Assembly (NCBI GenBank): GCA_964465125.1
Contig: CAYXIO010000040.1
Coordinates: 1 to 36,262 of the forward strand
Reading direction: 5' to 3'
DNA: 36,262 bases
Source: CAYOHG01 sp964465125
Lineage (GTDB): Bacteria > Planctomycetota > Phycisphaerae > UBA1845 > Fen-1342
Position numbers and translations under genes: made by a program. This document shows, in pieces, positions 1 through 7,824 of this stretch. The stretch's first letter is position 1. The number at the start of each line of letters is the position of its first letter. The notes under the pieces were generated by a model. It saw nothing but the letters and a program-made list of their open reading frames with translations, had not been told where the DNA came from and made no database searches.

Positions 1-761
1 GCGTTCTGAATCAGAATCTGGCTCGACTCGTTCCAGCGCACGATGTCGATCTTCTCGCCGCCGAGCTCGTCGACGATGTTCTTGATGCGGCTGCCTCGCA
101 CGCCGACGCACGCGCCGACCGCGTCCACCTTGGTGTCGATCGAGCTGACGGCGACCTTGGTGCGGTAGCCGGCTTCGCGTGCGATGGCCCGCACTTCGAT
201 GATCTTCTCCGCGACCTCCGGCACTTCGAGCTCGAACAGGCGGATGATGAAATCCGGGTGCGAGCGCGACAGGATGATCTTGATCTGGTTGGGCAGTTCG
301 CGCGTCTCCAGCACGAGGGCGCGAATCCGCTCGCCGGGCTGGTGCGTCTCGCCGGGGATCTGCTCGCTGCGCGGCAGGAAGCCTTCGGTGCGTCCCAGGT
401 TCAGCAGCAGGTTGCCGCCGTCGGCGCGCACCACCGTGCCGGTGACGATCGTTCCGCGCCGCTCGGTGAACTCCTCAAAGATGCTGGTGCGTTCGCGCTC
501 GCGCGTGCGCTGAATGATGACCTGCTTGGCGGTCTGAGCGGCGATGCGGCCGAGCGTCGCCATCTCGATCGGCTTCTCGTCCGCGGTCGCGCTGATGTGC
601 CCGGTGAAGGGGTCGAGGTGCACTTCGGCGATTTCCGTGTTGAACGCCTTGCGCACCGCGCTGACGATCGCGTTCTCGAGATCAGCGACGAACACCTCAC
701 GCTCGATGTTCTTGTCGCGGCAGATGCCGTCGATGATGCGGATCAGATCCTGATTGTTCAT
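1..761 (-). CDS. nusA: Transcription termination/antitermination factor NusA (5' part; 3' end outside window)
   Basis: The gene reads leftward and leaves the window at base 1, so about 253 N-terminal residues are visible. NusA binds RNA polymerase and nascent RNA and modulates pausing, termination and antitermination. The protein begins MNNQDLIRIIDGICRDKN and shows the NusA N-terminal domain, then an S1 domain around residues 100-165 (VTGTVVRADGGNLLLNLG), then the start of KH1 with the hallmark stretches VDAVGACVGVRGSRIKNIV and GEKIDIVRW. The ATG at 761 is preceded by GGGGAG eight bases upstream, which fixes the start. In many bacteria rimP lies directly upstream of nusA; here there is no gene between this start and the divergent gene at 1119, so nusA has its own leader and candidate promoter. 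The call is firm; only the C-terminal part is unseen. Confidence 0.95.
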   Translation of the reverse strand, partial: MNNQDLIRIIDGICRDKNIEREVFVADLENAIVSAVRKAFNTEIAEVHLDPFTGHISATADEKPIEMATLGRIAAQTAKQVIIQRTRERERTSIFEEFTERRGTIVTGTVVRADGGNLLLNLGRTEGFLPRSEQIPGETHQPGERIRALVLETRELPNQIKIILSRSHPDFIIRLFELEVPEVAEKIIEVRAIAREAGYRTKVAVSSIDTKVDAVGACVGVRGSRIKNIVDELGGEKIDIVRWNESSQILIQN

Positions 762-780
762 CTAAAGAACTCCCCGGCCG

Positions 781-797
781 GCGGCGCTGGGCGCCGC
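781..797 (-). other. Hairpin just upstream of the nusA ribosome binding site
   Basis: GCGGCGC and GCGCCGC form a perfect 7-bp stem with a three-base loop. It ends about five bases before the GGGGAG ribosome binding site (770-775, minus strand). It could affect translation start or mRNA processing; this is inference. Confidence 0.4.
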
Positions 798-924
798 GGG
801 TCCGGCCATGCGCAGGGACGCACCCTGATCGTGTTCGCGACCGTCGAGCGCCTCCACTCAACGTCTGCTGTGGCCGGACGTGCACCGGGTCCGGGCCTGC
901 GCTGCGACGTGCCGCGAAAGACCC

Positions 925-944
925 GCGGGGGCTTTCGCCCCCGC
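925..944 (-). other. GNRA-capped hairpin at the predicted 5' end of the nusA mRNA
   Basis: The bases form a perfect 8-bp stem, GCGGGGGC pairing with GCCCCCGC. On the minus strand the four-base loop is GAAA, a GNRA tetraloop. It lies within the first bases after the predicted nusA start site. A competing stem, CGAAAG with CTTTCG (plus-strand arms 915-920 and 932-937), uses the loop and part of the 3' arm, so the two folds exclude each other. Role unknown; 5' stabilisation or attenuation are possibilities. Confidence 0.5.
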
Positions 945-952
945 ATGCCATC

Positions 953-981
953 ATCCTAGCGGCAGTCGCTGCCCCTGGCTA
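953..981 (-). promoter_or_regulatory. Candidate sigma-70 promoter of nusA
   Basis: On the minus strand TAGCCA (981-976) is followed after exactly 17 bases by TAGGAT (958-953), four of six matches to consensus in each hexamer. It would start transcription near 946, giving a leader of roughly 185 bases. The start falls just before a perfect hairpin. Moderate match only. Confidence 0.45.
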
Positions 982-1063
982 CAGACGGTGCGGGGTTCTT
1001 TGCGGCATCGTCGCAAATGCAGGGGGCGCGGGAGCCGCGCCGGTCGGCTTCACCGAGAGCCGC

Positions 1064-1092
1064 TTGGCATTCCGCGAACAGCTCGATACAAT
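1064..1092 (+). promoter_or_regulatory. Strong sigma-70-type promoter for the CPxC protein gene
   Basis: TTGGCA (1064-1069) and TACAAT (1087-1092) are separated by exactly 17 bases, five of six matches to consensus in each. The start would be near 1099, leaving a leader of about 20 bases before the ATG at 1119 and only a few before the alternative GTG at 1107. This supports the ATG as the start. Confidence 0.65.
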
Positions 1093-1118
1093 GAAATAGC
1101 GTCGGAGTGTACATCCGC

Positions 1119-1490
1119 ATGGTTCGCCGATTGACGAGATGGGCTTTTCTCGCACTTGCGCTGCTGCCGATGCTCGGCGGCGGCGGCTTGCCCCACGGTT
1201 CCGCGGAGCCGCTTCGGCCGATCCCGAGTGCCAGTGCGGCCGGCATCGCCGACCACTCGCGTGACTGTCCTGCGGTGCCGTCGGCGCCCGCGCATCGGCA
1301 CGATGCCGACCATTGCCCCGTCTGCCTTCACCTGTTTGCGTCCTCGGCCGCGGTCATCCCCGCTGCCGACGAAACGCCGGCCCTGAGCCCGAAACCAGGC
1401 TTCAACGGCCGCGTCGCGGACGCCGTCGCGCCCTCCCGCTTCGATCACGCTCCTCCGCGCCTCCGCGGTCCACCGATCCACCTGAGCTAA
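1119..1490 (+). CDS. Small secreted protein with a His-rich CPxC motif (DUF2946-like)
   Basis: The predicted protein has about 123 residues. It starts with an N-terminal signal sequence (MVRRLTRWAFLALALLPML), followed by a Pro/Ala-rich region and a cluster HRHDADHCPVCLHLF that places several His residues next to a CPxC pair. That arrangement resembles small DUF2946-type proteins often found with metal handling, but I cannot show homology by eye. The ATG at 1119 is preferred over the in-frame GTG at 1107 because GGAG lies 11 bases upstream and the promoter at 1064-1092 would leave the GTG almost without a leader. The C-terminal half (PPRLRGPPIHLS end) is low complexity. Metal binding is a guess; secretion is reasonably supported. 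Confidence 0.55.
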   Translation: MVRRLTRWAFLALALLPMLGGGGLPHGSAEPLRPIPSASAAGIADHSRDCPAVPSAPAHRHDADHCPVCLHLFASSAAVIPAADETPALSPKPGFNGRVADAVAPSRFDHAPPRLRGPPIHLS

Positions 1491-1643
1491 CCCGAGGCGA
1501 TCGTCGCCCGATCCGACTTGGTCGAATCGCGGCGTCGCGCGCATGCCCCCCGTGGGCGCAGCTTGCGCAGCCAGCCCGACCGGCGGTTGCCAGCACGCCC
1601 GGGTATCGAACGTCTCATTGGTTCAGCGATTGAGGTGGCACTC

Positions 1644-2360
1644 ATGCGCTCGCGCGCTTTTACGCTGATCGAATTGTTGGTCGTGGTCGCAATCATCGCG
1701 CTGCTGATCTCCATCCTGCTGCCGGCGCTTTCGCGCGCCCGCGAGTCCGGCAAGGCGACCGTCTGCCTGTCGAACGTTCGCAGCATGATGCTGGCGGTCT
1801 CGATCTATGCGGACAGCCACTCGGGGAAGTTCCCCGGCGTCGGATTGAGCCATTCCGGCGGCTCGGGCGACGTGCTCGAGCAGAGCTGGATTCAGCAGCT
1901 CATCGCCGAGTACGGGAACAACGCGGAAGTCCTGCGTTGCCCGAACGATGAGAGCTTGTACTGGACCGAGAGCACCAGCGGCGCAGTCGGCGGGGCGTGG
2001 CGACGTACTAGCTACGCCTCGAACGACTACCTGGCGCTGCCGATCGGAAACCGGCCGCCTTACGACCGGATGGAGGCCATCCGCCGTCCGTCCACTACCG
2101 TTTTCTGGGTGGAACTGGCCGAGGAGGGCGAATACGCCACCACCGACCACGTTCACGCGGAGAACTGGTGGTTCTCGTCGCCGCGAGAGCTCGCATCGGA
2201 GCAGATGGAGTTGTCGCAGCACACCGGCCAGTCGAACTACGGCCTGCTCGACGGGCATGCCCAGCGCATGCGGTTCGAGGAGACGTACGAGATCACGCCG
2301 GGGTCCGGTTTTCCGCCTACGTTTCTGACCAATAAGTACGACCCTGACATCGGCTTGTGA
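1644..2360 (+). CDS. Prepilin-type N-terminal cleavage/methylation protein with H-X9-DG tail
   Basis: The 238-residue protein begins MRSRAFTLIELLVVVAI, the classic type IV prepilin/pseudopilin N-terminus: a short basic leader, then a hydrophobic helix with Glu at position +5, continuing as ALLISILLPALSRARE. Near the C-terminus His193 is followed after nine residues by Asp203-Gly204 (HTGQSNYGLLDG), the H-X9-DG signature of the large prepilin-processing-associated family typical of planctomycetes. It would be cleaved by a prepilin peptidase and stay membrane-associated or be assembled by a type II secretion-like system; no such machinery lies in this window. The residue before the cleavage point is Ala instead of the usual Gly. 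The start at 1644 has TGAGGTGG seven bases upstream. A hairpin follows ten bases after the stop. Confidence 0.85.
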   Translation: MRSRAFTLIELLVVVAIIALLISILLPALSRARESGKATVCLSNVRSMMLAVSIYADSHSGKFPGVGLSHSGGSGDVLEQSWIQQLIAEYGNNAEVLRCPNDESLYWTESTSGAVGGAWRRTSYASNDYLALPIGNRPPYDRMEAIRRPSTTVFWVELAEEGEYATTDHVHAENWWFSSPRELASEQMELSQHTGQSNYGLLDGHAQRMRFEETYEITPGSGFPPTFLTNKYDPDIGL

Positions 2361-2369
2361 CGCGCGGCG

Positions 2370-2402
2370 CAGAGCCCGCCTCTGGGAATGGAGGTGGCTC
2401 TG
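2370..2402 (+). terminator. Terminator-like hairpin after the H-X9-DG gene
   Basis: CAGAGCC plus GCCTC pair with GAGGT/C plus GGCTCTG to give a 12-bp stem with one bulged C and an eight-base loop, starting ten bases after the stop codon. No T-run follows, so either it acts without a U-tract or it is an mRNA 3' stabiliser. Confidence 0.5.
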
Positions 2403-2527
2403 TCGGGACGGCCGGAGCGTCGCCGCGCTGCGCGCGCTCGCGTCCGTCGCTACAGATACTTGAAATCTTGCTGTTCATACGTTTCGTAGGTCGTTCCATT
2501 GTGATTCTCCGTGGGAAAGGAAGCACC

Positions 2528-3112
2528 ATGAAAACGCTCGCAACGACGAGCCTGTTCGTTTCCGTGATGTTCTTTGCGAAACACGCTACGGCGCAGCACG
2601 AAGGCGACATCGAGGTCGGCGTCTACGCGTCCGGGCAGCTCGGCGCGTTCGTTCCAGCCGAATCGACCCTGCTCGACGAGATCGCCCCCGGCAATCCGTT
2701 CGGATTGCACGGATGGAGCGGCGAGGAGCCCGGATTCGCCAGCCTCCTGGTGGCTGAGGACGATCTCAACCCGCTCGACCCGACCGCCGACCTCTGGCTC
2801 GAGATCGTCGGGCTGAGTCCGGCCATGCGCGTGCTCGACCCGAGCACGTTCTCCGACATCGGCATCGGCGGCACCTGGTCGCTTGAAGCCGTTCCGTTCG
2901 ACACGCATCCGATCTGGATGGTCGATTCGGACGACCCGGCCTTTGACCCCGGTCAGGGCAGGTGGACGGTCGATTGGCGGCTGATCGACCAGGGCGGCAG
3001 CGCCTACGACGCCTCGGAGGTCTACAGCCTGTCGTTCGTGATTCCGGAGCCGAGCACGCTCGCGTCGCTTGCGGTGGGGGCGGCGCTGCTGCTGCGCCGG
3101 CGGCCGGCCTAG
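2528..3112 (+). CDS. Secreted PEP-CTERM protein, paralogue of the next gene
   Basis: The protein has 194 residues: a signal peptide ending near ATA|QHEGD (residues 1-22), a body of about 145 residues, and a C-terminal sorting tag from about residue 172 made of the PEP tripeptide, a hydrophobic helix (LASLAVGAALLL) and a basic end (RRRPA). That is the PEP-CTERM signal recognised by exosortase-type enzymes; no exosortase gene is in the window. The body aligns with the next gene: both mature proteins begin QHxGDIxVGVxAxGQL, and both have a GW...PGF stretch, a W.E.V.L.PA.R..D stretch and H.IW...S.DP.FDP...W. The start at 2528 has AAAGGAAG upstream. The 125 bases after the hairpin at 2402 contain an AT-rich patch (about 2450-2515) that may hold the promoter. 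Function of the body is unknown. Confidence 0.8.
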   Translation: MKTLATTSLFVSVMFFAKHATAQHEGDIEVGVYASGQLGAFVPAESTLLDEIAPGNPFGLHGWSGEEPGFASLLVAEDDLNPLDPTADLWLEIVGLSPAMRVLDPSTFSDIGIGGTWSLEAVPFDTHPIWMVDSDDPAFDPGQGRWTVDWRLIDQGGSAYDASEVYSLSFVIPEPSTLASLAVGAALLLRRRPA

Positions 3113-3258
3113 CGGGAAGGGACGGTAGATGGGCGGCGCCCAGCTCCCGGTCGGCGCACTTCCGGCGCTGGCGCGCCGCCCGTCCGTTCCTGGAAGGCGA
3201 TTGACGCGGGCGTGCGCTCCGCACGTTCCGCTCCAACTGAAAAGGGAGGATGCGATCC

Positions 3259-4152
3259 ATGCAATCGAGACTCTGTCGGCTGATCGCGGCGACGCTGCTT
3301 GCCGCGCTTCCGCTGACCCGATCCGCGTCGGCGCAGCACGCGGGAGATATCTGGGTGGGGGTCAGCGCCGCCGGGCAGCTCAAGCACGCCGGCCTGGACC
3401 TGAACGCGGTCGTCGTCGTGCTGCCGCCATCGAGCGGCGCGCTGGTCGGCTGGGCGGACAACGACCCCGGCTTCGACCGCGTGACCCTCGACGATCCGAA
3501 CCACGACCTGTTTCAGATGAGCCCGGGCGCGATGATCTGGGCCGAGGTCGTACAGCTTGATCCCGCCTTTCGGATGATCGATGCCTCGTTCAACGTGTAC
3601 GATGCGCCCGGCGAGCGCATGCTGCTTGGCAACAACAACCTGCATGTGCACGCAATCTGGCACATCAATTCGCAGGACCCGGTGTTCGACCCCCTGCGAA
3701 CGCACTGGCGAGCCACGCTCAAGCTCGTGGATACGGGCACGACCGGCTACACCGACTCCGCCGACTTCACGGTCCGCTTTGGCAACGTCGCGTGCCAGGG
3801 CGGCGACGTGGACGGCGACACGCTGCTGACGCTCGCGGACGTGGACGCGTTTTTCGAGGTGCTGGACGATCCGGCGGGGCATACCGACGTGCAGCGCTGC
3901 GCCGCCGACGCGGATTTAGACGGACGGGTGACCGCCGCGGACCTGGAGCCGCTGCTGGCTTTGCTCGGAACATGCCTGGGCGACATCTCGGTGAATCAGT
4001 CGATCGACCTGACCGACCTGAGCGTGCTGCTCACCAACTTCGGAGTGGGCGGATCCCCGAGCTACCAGCAGGGGAATCTCAACGGCGACGAGGTCATCGA
4101 CCTGACGGATCTTTCGACGCTGCTTACGCGCTTCGGGCAGATCTGCTCGTAG
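3259..4152 (+). CDS. Secreted protein with dockerin-like EF-hand repeats, paralogue of the PEP-CTERM gene
   Basis: The 297-residue protein has a signal peptide ending around SASA|QHAGD (residue 25) and a body (about 26-178) that matches the upstream PEP-CTERM protein at QHAGDIWVGVSAAGQL, GWADNDPGF, WAEVVQLDPAFRMID and HAIWHINSQDPVFDP. Instead of a PEP-CTERM tag it ends in four Asp-rich dockerin-like units: about residues 183-202 (DVDGDTLLTLADVDAFF), 217-236 (DADLDGRVTAADLEPLL), 241-262 (Asp-poor, DLTDLSVLLTNFG) and 272-293 (NLNGDEVIDLTDLSTLL). These resemble calcium-binding dockerin type I/EF-hand repeats. The ATG at 3259 is chosen over that at 3250 because GGGAGG (3244-3249) touches 3250 but sits nine bases before 3259. 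The ligand is unknown; cell-surface or extracellular attachment is inferred. Confidence 0.8.
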   Translation: MQSRLCRLIAATLLAALPLTRSASAQHAGDIWVGVSAAGQLKHAGLDLNAVVVVLPPSSGALVGWADNDPGFDRVTLDDPNHDLFQMSPGAMIWAEVVQLDPAFRMIDASFNVYDAPGERMLLGNNNLHVHAIWHINSQDPVFDPLRTHWRATLKLVDTGTTGYTDSADFTVRFGNVACQGGDVDGDTLLTLADVDAFFEVLDDPAGHTDVQRCAADADLDGRVTAADLEPLLALLGTCLGDISVNQSIDLTDLSVLLTNFGVGGSPSYQQGNLNGDEVIDLTDLSTLLTRFGQICS

Positions 4153-4165
4153 CGCAAGCGGATGC

Positions 4166-4192
4166 CGCGGGCGGTCGGGGGGGCCGCCCGCG
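4166..4192. terminator. Bidirectional terminator-like hairpin between convergent genes
   Basis: CGCGGGCGG and CCGCCCGCG form a perfect 9-bp stem with a nine-base loop in the 79-base gap between the stops of two convergent genes. No clear T-run on either side. Position and strength suggest it ends transcription from both directions. Confidence 0.55.
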
Positions 4193-4231
4193 AGCAAGCT
4201 CGATTCATCCGGGTCCGCCTGTGCGCGCGGG

Positions 4232-5953
4232 TTACGGATGCGCGCCGGCGTCGCCCCGCCGCAGCCGCTGAATCGGCAGGATGTCCAAAACGTTGTCGCT
4301 CACGCCGGTAAAGGTGGATCGCAGCAGGTAGGCGCCCTGCTTGAAGTACAGGGGGATGATCGGGAGCTGCTCCTCGCAGAGGATTCGCTCCGCCCGGCGA
4401 AAATGCGCGAAGCGGGCCTGGTTGTCCTCGCCGGAAAGCGCGGCCGCGATGGCCTCGTCGTAAGCGGCGCTGGACCAGCCCGTGCGATTCTGGCCGTTGC
4501 CGGTGGTGAACATCTCCAGGAACGACGAGGGGTCGAGATAGTCGCCGTACCAGTCGCTACGGGCCAGGTCGTAATCGAGGTTGCGAATCCGCGCACCCAA
4601 TACGGCGCGTTCCAGCTTGCGAACGTCGGCGCGCACACCCAGCACGTCGCGCCACATGCCCTGAATCGCTTCGGCGATGCGCAACTGGAGCGTTGAGTCG
4701 GCCGCCACCGCGATCTCGATCGGCCGCTCGCCCGCGATCCGATCAAACCCGCTCTCACGAAGTCGCGTTCGGGCGAGCTGCTCGCGCTGGGAGCGCGTCA
4801 GACCGGCGGAGAGTCCTGCCGCCGGCTCGTAGCGCACGGTCCGGCCGTCCGCGCCGCGCCGCTCCATGCTCGGAATCGCCGCGCGCGGCACGAACGTATC
4901 CGCCGGGGTGTCGCCCAGGCCGATCAACTGCCGGCAGATCGCTTCACGGTCGATCGCCAGCGAAAGGGCCTGGCGCAACGCCGGGTTGTCCAGCGGCGGG
5001 CGCGTGCAATTGACGCGAAAGAAGAACGTGGCGAAGCGTGCTGCTACATGGAAGTCCGGCCGCTCGCCTTTTTCCGCGCGCGGAATCAGCAGCCGGACGA
5101 CGTCCGGCTCGAGGGTGCGGACCAGGTCGACGCGGCTGGTTTCATAGGCCATCAACGCCACTCCCGCGTCGGACGTGATCAGCAGCTCGATGCTGTCGAG
5201 CCCGGTGTGTGCGTCGTCCCAATACAGCGGGTTGCGCCGCAGCAGCAGACGCCGCTTGAAGTCCCAACGCTCCAGCGCGAACGCGCCGTTGACGACGATG
5301 TGCTCCGGACGCGTCCATAGGTGGCGAACGGCGCGCGGCATGCGGCCCGACTCGTCGCTCCAGCGCTTCAGCAGCGGCGGATAGACCGGAGCCAGCGTCG
5401 GGAACGCGGTCAGGTCGAGGAAGTACGGGCAGGGCCGAGCAAGCCGCACGCGCAGCAGCGGGGGGCTTTCAGCCTCGATCCCGACGTGCGCGGCGGACCG
5501 ATCGTTCGCGGGGTCGGAATCACTGCGTGACGCGTAGTACTCCGCAGCCCCGGCGATGACGAACAGCAGACCGGCGTATTGACACTCATTGGCCGGATCG
5601 AGGGCCCGCAGCCAGGCGAAACGGAAATCGTCGGCGCGGACCGGCTCGCCGTTGGACCAGAGCGCGTCGTCGCGCAGGTGGAATACAAGGCAACGGCCAT
5701 CGGGAGTGATTTCCCATCTCTCGGCGACCGCGGGCTGAGGCTGTAGCGTCCGCGGATCGAGCCGCGTCAGGCCCTCGAACAGAGCGGCGGCCACCTGGAG
5801 CTCGTCCTGCCAACTGACGCGCTGTGGGTCGATGCTGCGCAGCTCGTCACAGGCGACGACGAAGTCGGCGCGCGGTTCGCTTCGCCCGGCGGCCAGCCAG
5901 GCCAGCAGAGCAAGTACGCCGCCGGCGAGTGCCAACACGAAGACGCGGAGCAT
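4232..5953 (-). CDS. Extracellular solute-binding protein, family 5 (OppA/DppA-like)
   Basis: The protein has about 573 residues. It starts with a hydrophobic N-terminal segment (MLRVFVLALAGGVLALLAWL) and continues with the family-5 peptide/nickel-binding pattern: LFEGLTRLDPRTLQPQPAVAE, FHLRDDALWSNGEPVRADDF, ALSLAIDREAIC and YDLARSDWYGDYLDPSSFL. Such proteins capture oligopeptides outside the cytoplasmic membrane and pass them to an ABC permease. No permease or ATPase genes are adjacent, so it is an orphan binding protein here. No lipobox Cys follows the hydrophobic segment, so it may be anchored by an uncleaved helix or released by signal peptidase I. The frame stays open upstream to 6073, but that would overlap the divergent gene's start. 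I prefer the ATG at 5953; the ATG at 5965 has GGGG directly abutting it. Confidence 0.85.
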   Translation of the reverse strand: MLRVFVLALAGGVLALLAWLAAGRSEPRADFVVACDELRSIDPQRVSWQDELQVAAALFEGLTRLDPRTLQPQPAVAERWEITPDGRCLVFHLRDDALWSNGEPVRADDFRFAWLRALDPANECQYAGLLFVIAGAAEYYASRSDSDPANDRSAAHVGIEAESPPLLRVRLARPCPYFLDLTAFPTLAPVYPPLLKRWSDESGRMPRAVRHLWTRPEHIVVNGAFALERWDFKRRLLLRRNPLYWDDAHTGLDSIELLITSDAGVALMAYETSRVDLVRTLEPDVVRLLIPRAEKGERPDFHVAARFATFFFRVNCTRPPLDNPALRQALSLAIDREAICRQLIGLGDTPADTFVPRAAIPSMERRGADGRTVRYEPAAGLSAGLTRSQREQLARTRLRESGFDRIAGERPIEIAVAADSTLQLRIAEAIQGMWRDVLGVRADVRKLERAVLGARIRNLDYDLARSDWYGDYLDPSSFLEMFTTGNGQNRTGWSSAAYDEAIAAALSGEDNQARFAHFRRAERILCEEQLPIIPLYFKQGAYLLRSTFTGVSDNVLDILPIQRLRRGDAGAHP

Positions 5954-6013
5954 GACGTGCACCATCCCCGTCGGTGGCGAGCGCTTGTCGCCCGGCCCGC
6001 TGCGGGCCGCTGC

Positions 6014-6043
6014 TTGACAACGCCGCGCGGGCAAAGATAGCCT
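6014..6043 (+). promoter_or_regulatory. Candidate promoter of the BFN-domain gene
   Basis: A perfect TTGACA (6014-6019) is followed after 18 bases by TAGCCT (6038-6043). The -10 is weak, but the first, second and last positions fit. The start would lie near 6050, about 20 bases before the ATG, leaving just enough room for the ribosome binding site GAGAGGAG. Confidence 0.45.
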
Positions 6044-6071
6044 CAGCGAGCGGATTCGCGAGAGGAGCGAC

Positions 6072-6467
6072 ATGGAAATCCGGATGGACCTGGCTCAGGT
6101 GATCATCTCCGAGACGCGTGAGAGCCAGTTGATCGTCCTTCGCGAGCGGAACGGCACCCGCCAATTGCCGATCGTGATCGGGCTGGCCGAGGCCTGGGCG
6201 ATCAGCCGGCGCATCAACGGCGTGCAGTTTCAGCGTCCGCTGACGCACGACCTGCTGGCCAATGTCATCGACTCGCTCTCCGCGACGCTGGAAAAGATCG
6301 TCATCAACGATCTTCAGAATCACACGTTTTACGCCAAGCTGGTGATTCGTCAGGACGGCGAGTTGATCGAGGTGGACAGCCGGCCGTCGGACGCGATCGC
6401 GCTAGGCGTCGCGACGGAAGTGCCCGTCTACGTGGAAGACCACGTCCTGCGCGACGCGCAGCCGTAA
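6072..6467 (+). CDS. Bifunctional nuclease (BFN/DUF151) domain protein
   Basis: The 131-residue protein is a single BFN (DUF151) domain. Recognisable stretches are LIVLRERNGTRQLPIVIGLAEA near the N-terminus, RPLTHDLLANVIDSL in the middle, and the characteristic SRPSDAIALGVATEVPVYV near the C-terminus. Plant and Thermotoga homologues are linked to nuclease activity or stress responses; the bacterial role is poorly defined. The ATG has GAGAGGAG six to eight bases upstream and a TTGACA element further up. It lies divergent from the OppA-like gene and converges on rnd, with only seven bases between the two stop codons. It looks like a single-gene transcript. Confidence 0.85.
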   Translation: MEIRMDLAQVIISETRESQLIVLRERNGTRQLPIVIGLAEAWAISRRINGVQFQRPLTHDLLANVIDSLSATLEKIVINDLQNHTFYAKLVIRQDGELIEVDSRPSDAIALGVATEVPVYVEDHVLRDAQP

Positions 6468-6474
6468 GCGGCGT

Positions 6475-7824
6475 CTAGCCGCGCTCGGCGACCCGCGTGA
6501 CCACCTGGAGCGCCAGCCGATCCGGCCAGCCGGTGAGGTGAATCTCGCAGCGCCCCTTGAGCAGGTCGGCTAGCCGACGACCGAGGAATTCCCCCCGCCA
6601 GCCGCTCAGCAGGGCAGGTGTGCCGTCGCCGTTGTCCGCGAGGTGGTCCAGGAGGTCGCGCAGTCGCTGCGGTCCGCCGGCGAGCTCATAGTCAACCCCC
6701 TCGGCGCAGCAGACCGAGCGCGCCAGGCCGGAGAGCAGGTCGAGCAGGGCCCGATCCATGGCGCTTTCCTCGCGCGGCTCGTGCGGCGCCGGACGCTCGT
6801 CCACGGGCGTCTTGCTGGCGCGGGCGATGATGGCCAGGATTTCCTCGACCGCCGCCCGATTTCGGGCGTAAGGAAAGCCGCGCAGCACTTCGATCTGCGA
6901 GGCCCGCGTCGGACGCCGTCGCGCCAGCTCCACCAGGATGTCGTCGCGCACCAGCGAGCGCGCCGGGCGGTTCTTCAACTGCGCCAGGCGCGTGCGCCAG
7001 TCGGACAGCTCCGCCAGAACGGCCAGGCCCAGCGAATCCAGCTTCTTGCTGCCTTTGAGCTTGAAGAGCCGGTCCTGAGTAGGGGGGCGATAGAACTCCG
7101 CGTCTTCGTAGCGACGGAACTCCTCGCGGGCCCAGTCGCTGCGGCCGGCACGCTCCAGTCGGAGATTCAACTCCGCGTGAACGGCCGGCAGGTACCGAAC
7201 GTCCTCCGCCGCATAGTGCAGTTGTTCGTCCGTCAGCGGCCGGCGGAGCCAATCCGTCAGCGTCTGCGACTTCGCCAGCGTGCGACGGGTGATGCTCTGC
7301 ACGAGGCGCGACAGGCTGAGCGGGTAGCCCAGTCCAACCAGCCCGGCGGCAAGCTGCACGTCGAAGACGGCGCGCGGCGGGTTGCCGCACGCGCTCAGGC
7401 AGACCTCGCCATCCTCCTTCGGCGCGTGCGCGATCTTCTCTACCTGCGGGTCGACCAGCAGGTTCCAGAACGGAACGAGATCGATGCCGCCGGTGGGATC
7501 GATCAGAGTGACGCCATCGAGGTCGGCGACCTGGATCAGGCCGAGTCTGGCGAAATACGTGTCGTCGCGCACAAACTCTGTGTCGAACGCGAATACGCCG
7601 CGCGCCTTCCACCGCGCGCAGGCTTTTTCGAGATCCGACTGCGAGAGGATGATCTGGGCCGGGCCGGCCGGGGCAGGCTCAATGCGCTGCGCTTCGCGCC
7701 GGGTGCGCGACGCGCCCGTTTCGGCAGCGGTCGACGGCGTGCCGGCCGACGGCTGCGGCGCACCGCCGGACTGGACGCGTCGCTTGCGTTCGCCGCGCGG
7801 CGGCTTAGCTCCGTCCGACCTCAT
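6475..7824 (-). CDS. rnd: Ribonuclease D-like 3'-5' exonuclease with HRDC domain
   Basis: The 449-residue protein carries a DEDDy exonuclease domain: FAFDTEFVRD (Asp81, Glu83), the second-motif region KIAHAPKEDGEVC, FDVQLAAGLVGLGYPLSL and the third motif YAAEDVRYL with its Tyr-x3-Asp. An HRDC helical domain follows (LGLAVLAELSDWRTRLAQLKNRP and on). RNase D trims 3' ends of tRNA precursors and other stable RNAs. The first 55 residues are a Pro/Arg/Ala-rich, low-complexity extension. The ATG at 7824 lies inside the end of tsf (20-base overlap); an in-frame TTG nine bases earlier is the alternative. There is no obvious ribosome binding site, so translation is probably coupled to tsf. A C-terminal region beyond HRDC is unassigned. 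Confidence 0.85.
   Translation of the reverse strand: MRSDGAKPPRGERKRRVQSGGAPQPSAGTPSTAAETGASRTRREAQRIEPAPAGPAQIILSQSDLEKACARWKARGVFAFDTEFVRDDTYFARLGLIQVADLDGVTLIDPTGGIDLVPFWNLLVDPQVEKIAHAPKEDGEVCLSACGNPPRAVFDVQLAAGLVGLGYPLSLSRLVQSITRRTLAKSQTLTDWLRRPLTDEQLHYAAEDVRYLPAVHAELNLRLERAGRSDWAREEFRRYEDAEFYRPPTQDRLFKLKGSKKLDSLGLAVLAELSDWRTRLAQLKNRPARSLVRDDILVELARRRPTRASQIEVLRGFPYARNRAAVEEILAIIARASKTPVDERPAPHEPREESAMDRALLDLLSGLARSVCCAEGVDYELAGGPQRLRDLLDHLADNGDGTPALLSGWRGEFLGRRLADLLKGRCEIHLTGWPDRLALQVVTRVAERG

Larger units (their letters stand above)
762..1118. other. Gene-free divergent region between nusA and the CPxC secreted protein gene
   Basis: These 357 bases hold no convincing gene. They contain a candidate promoter on each strand (953-981 for nusA, 1064-1092 for the rightward gene) and two perfect GC-rich hairpins inside the predicted nusA leader (925-944 and 781-797). 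The frames that stay open here have no plausible ribosome binding site and look like GC-driven shadows. Confidence 0.6.
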
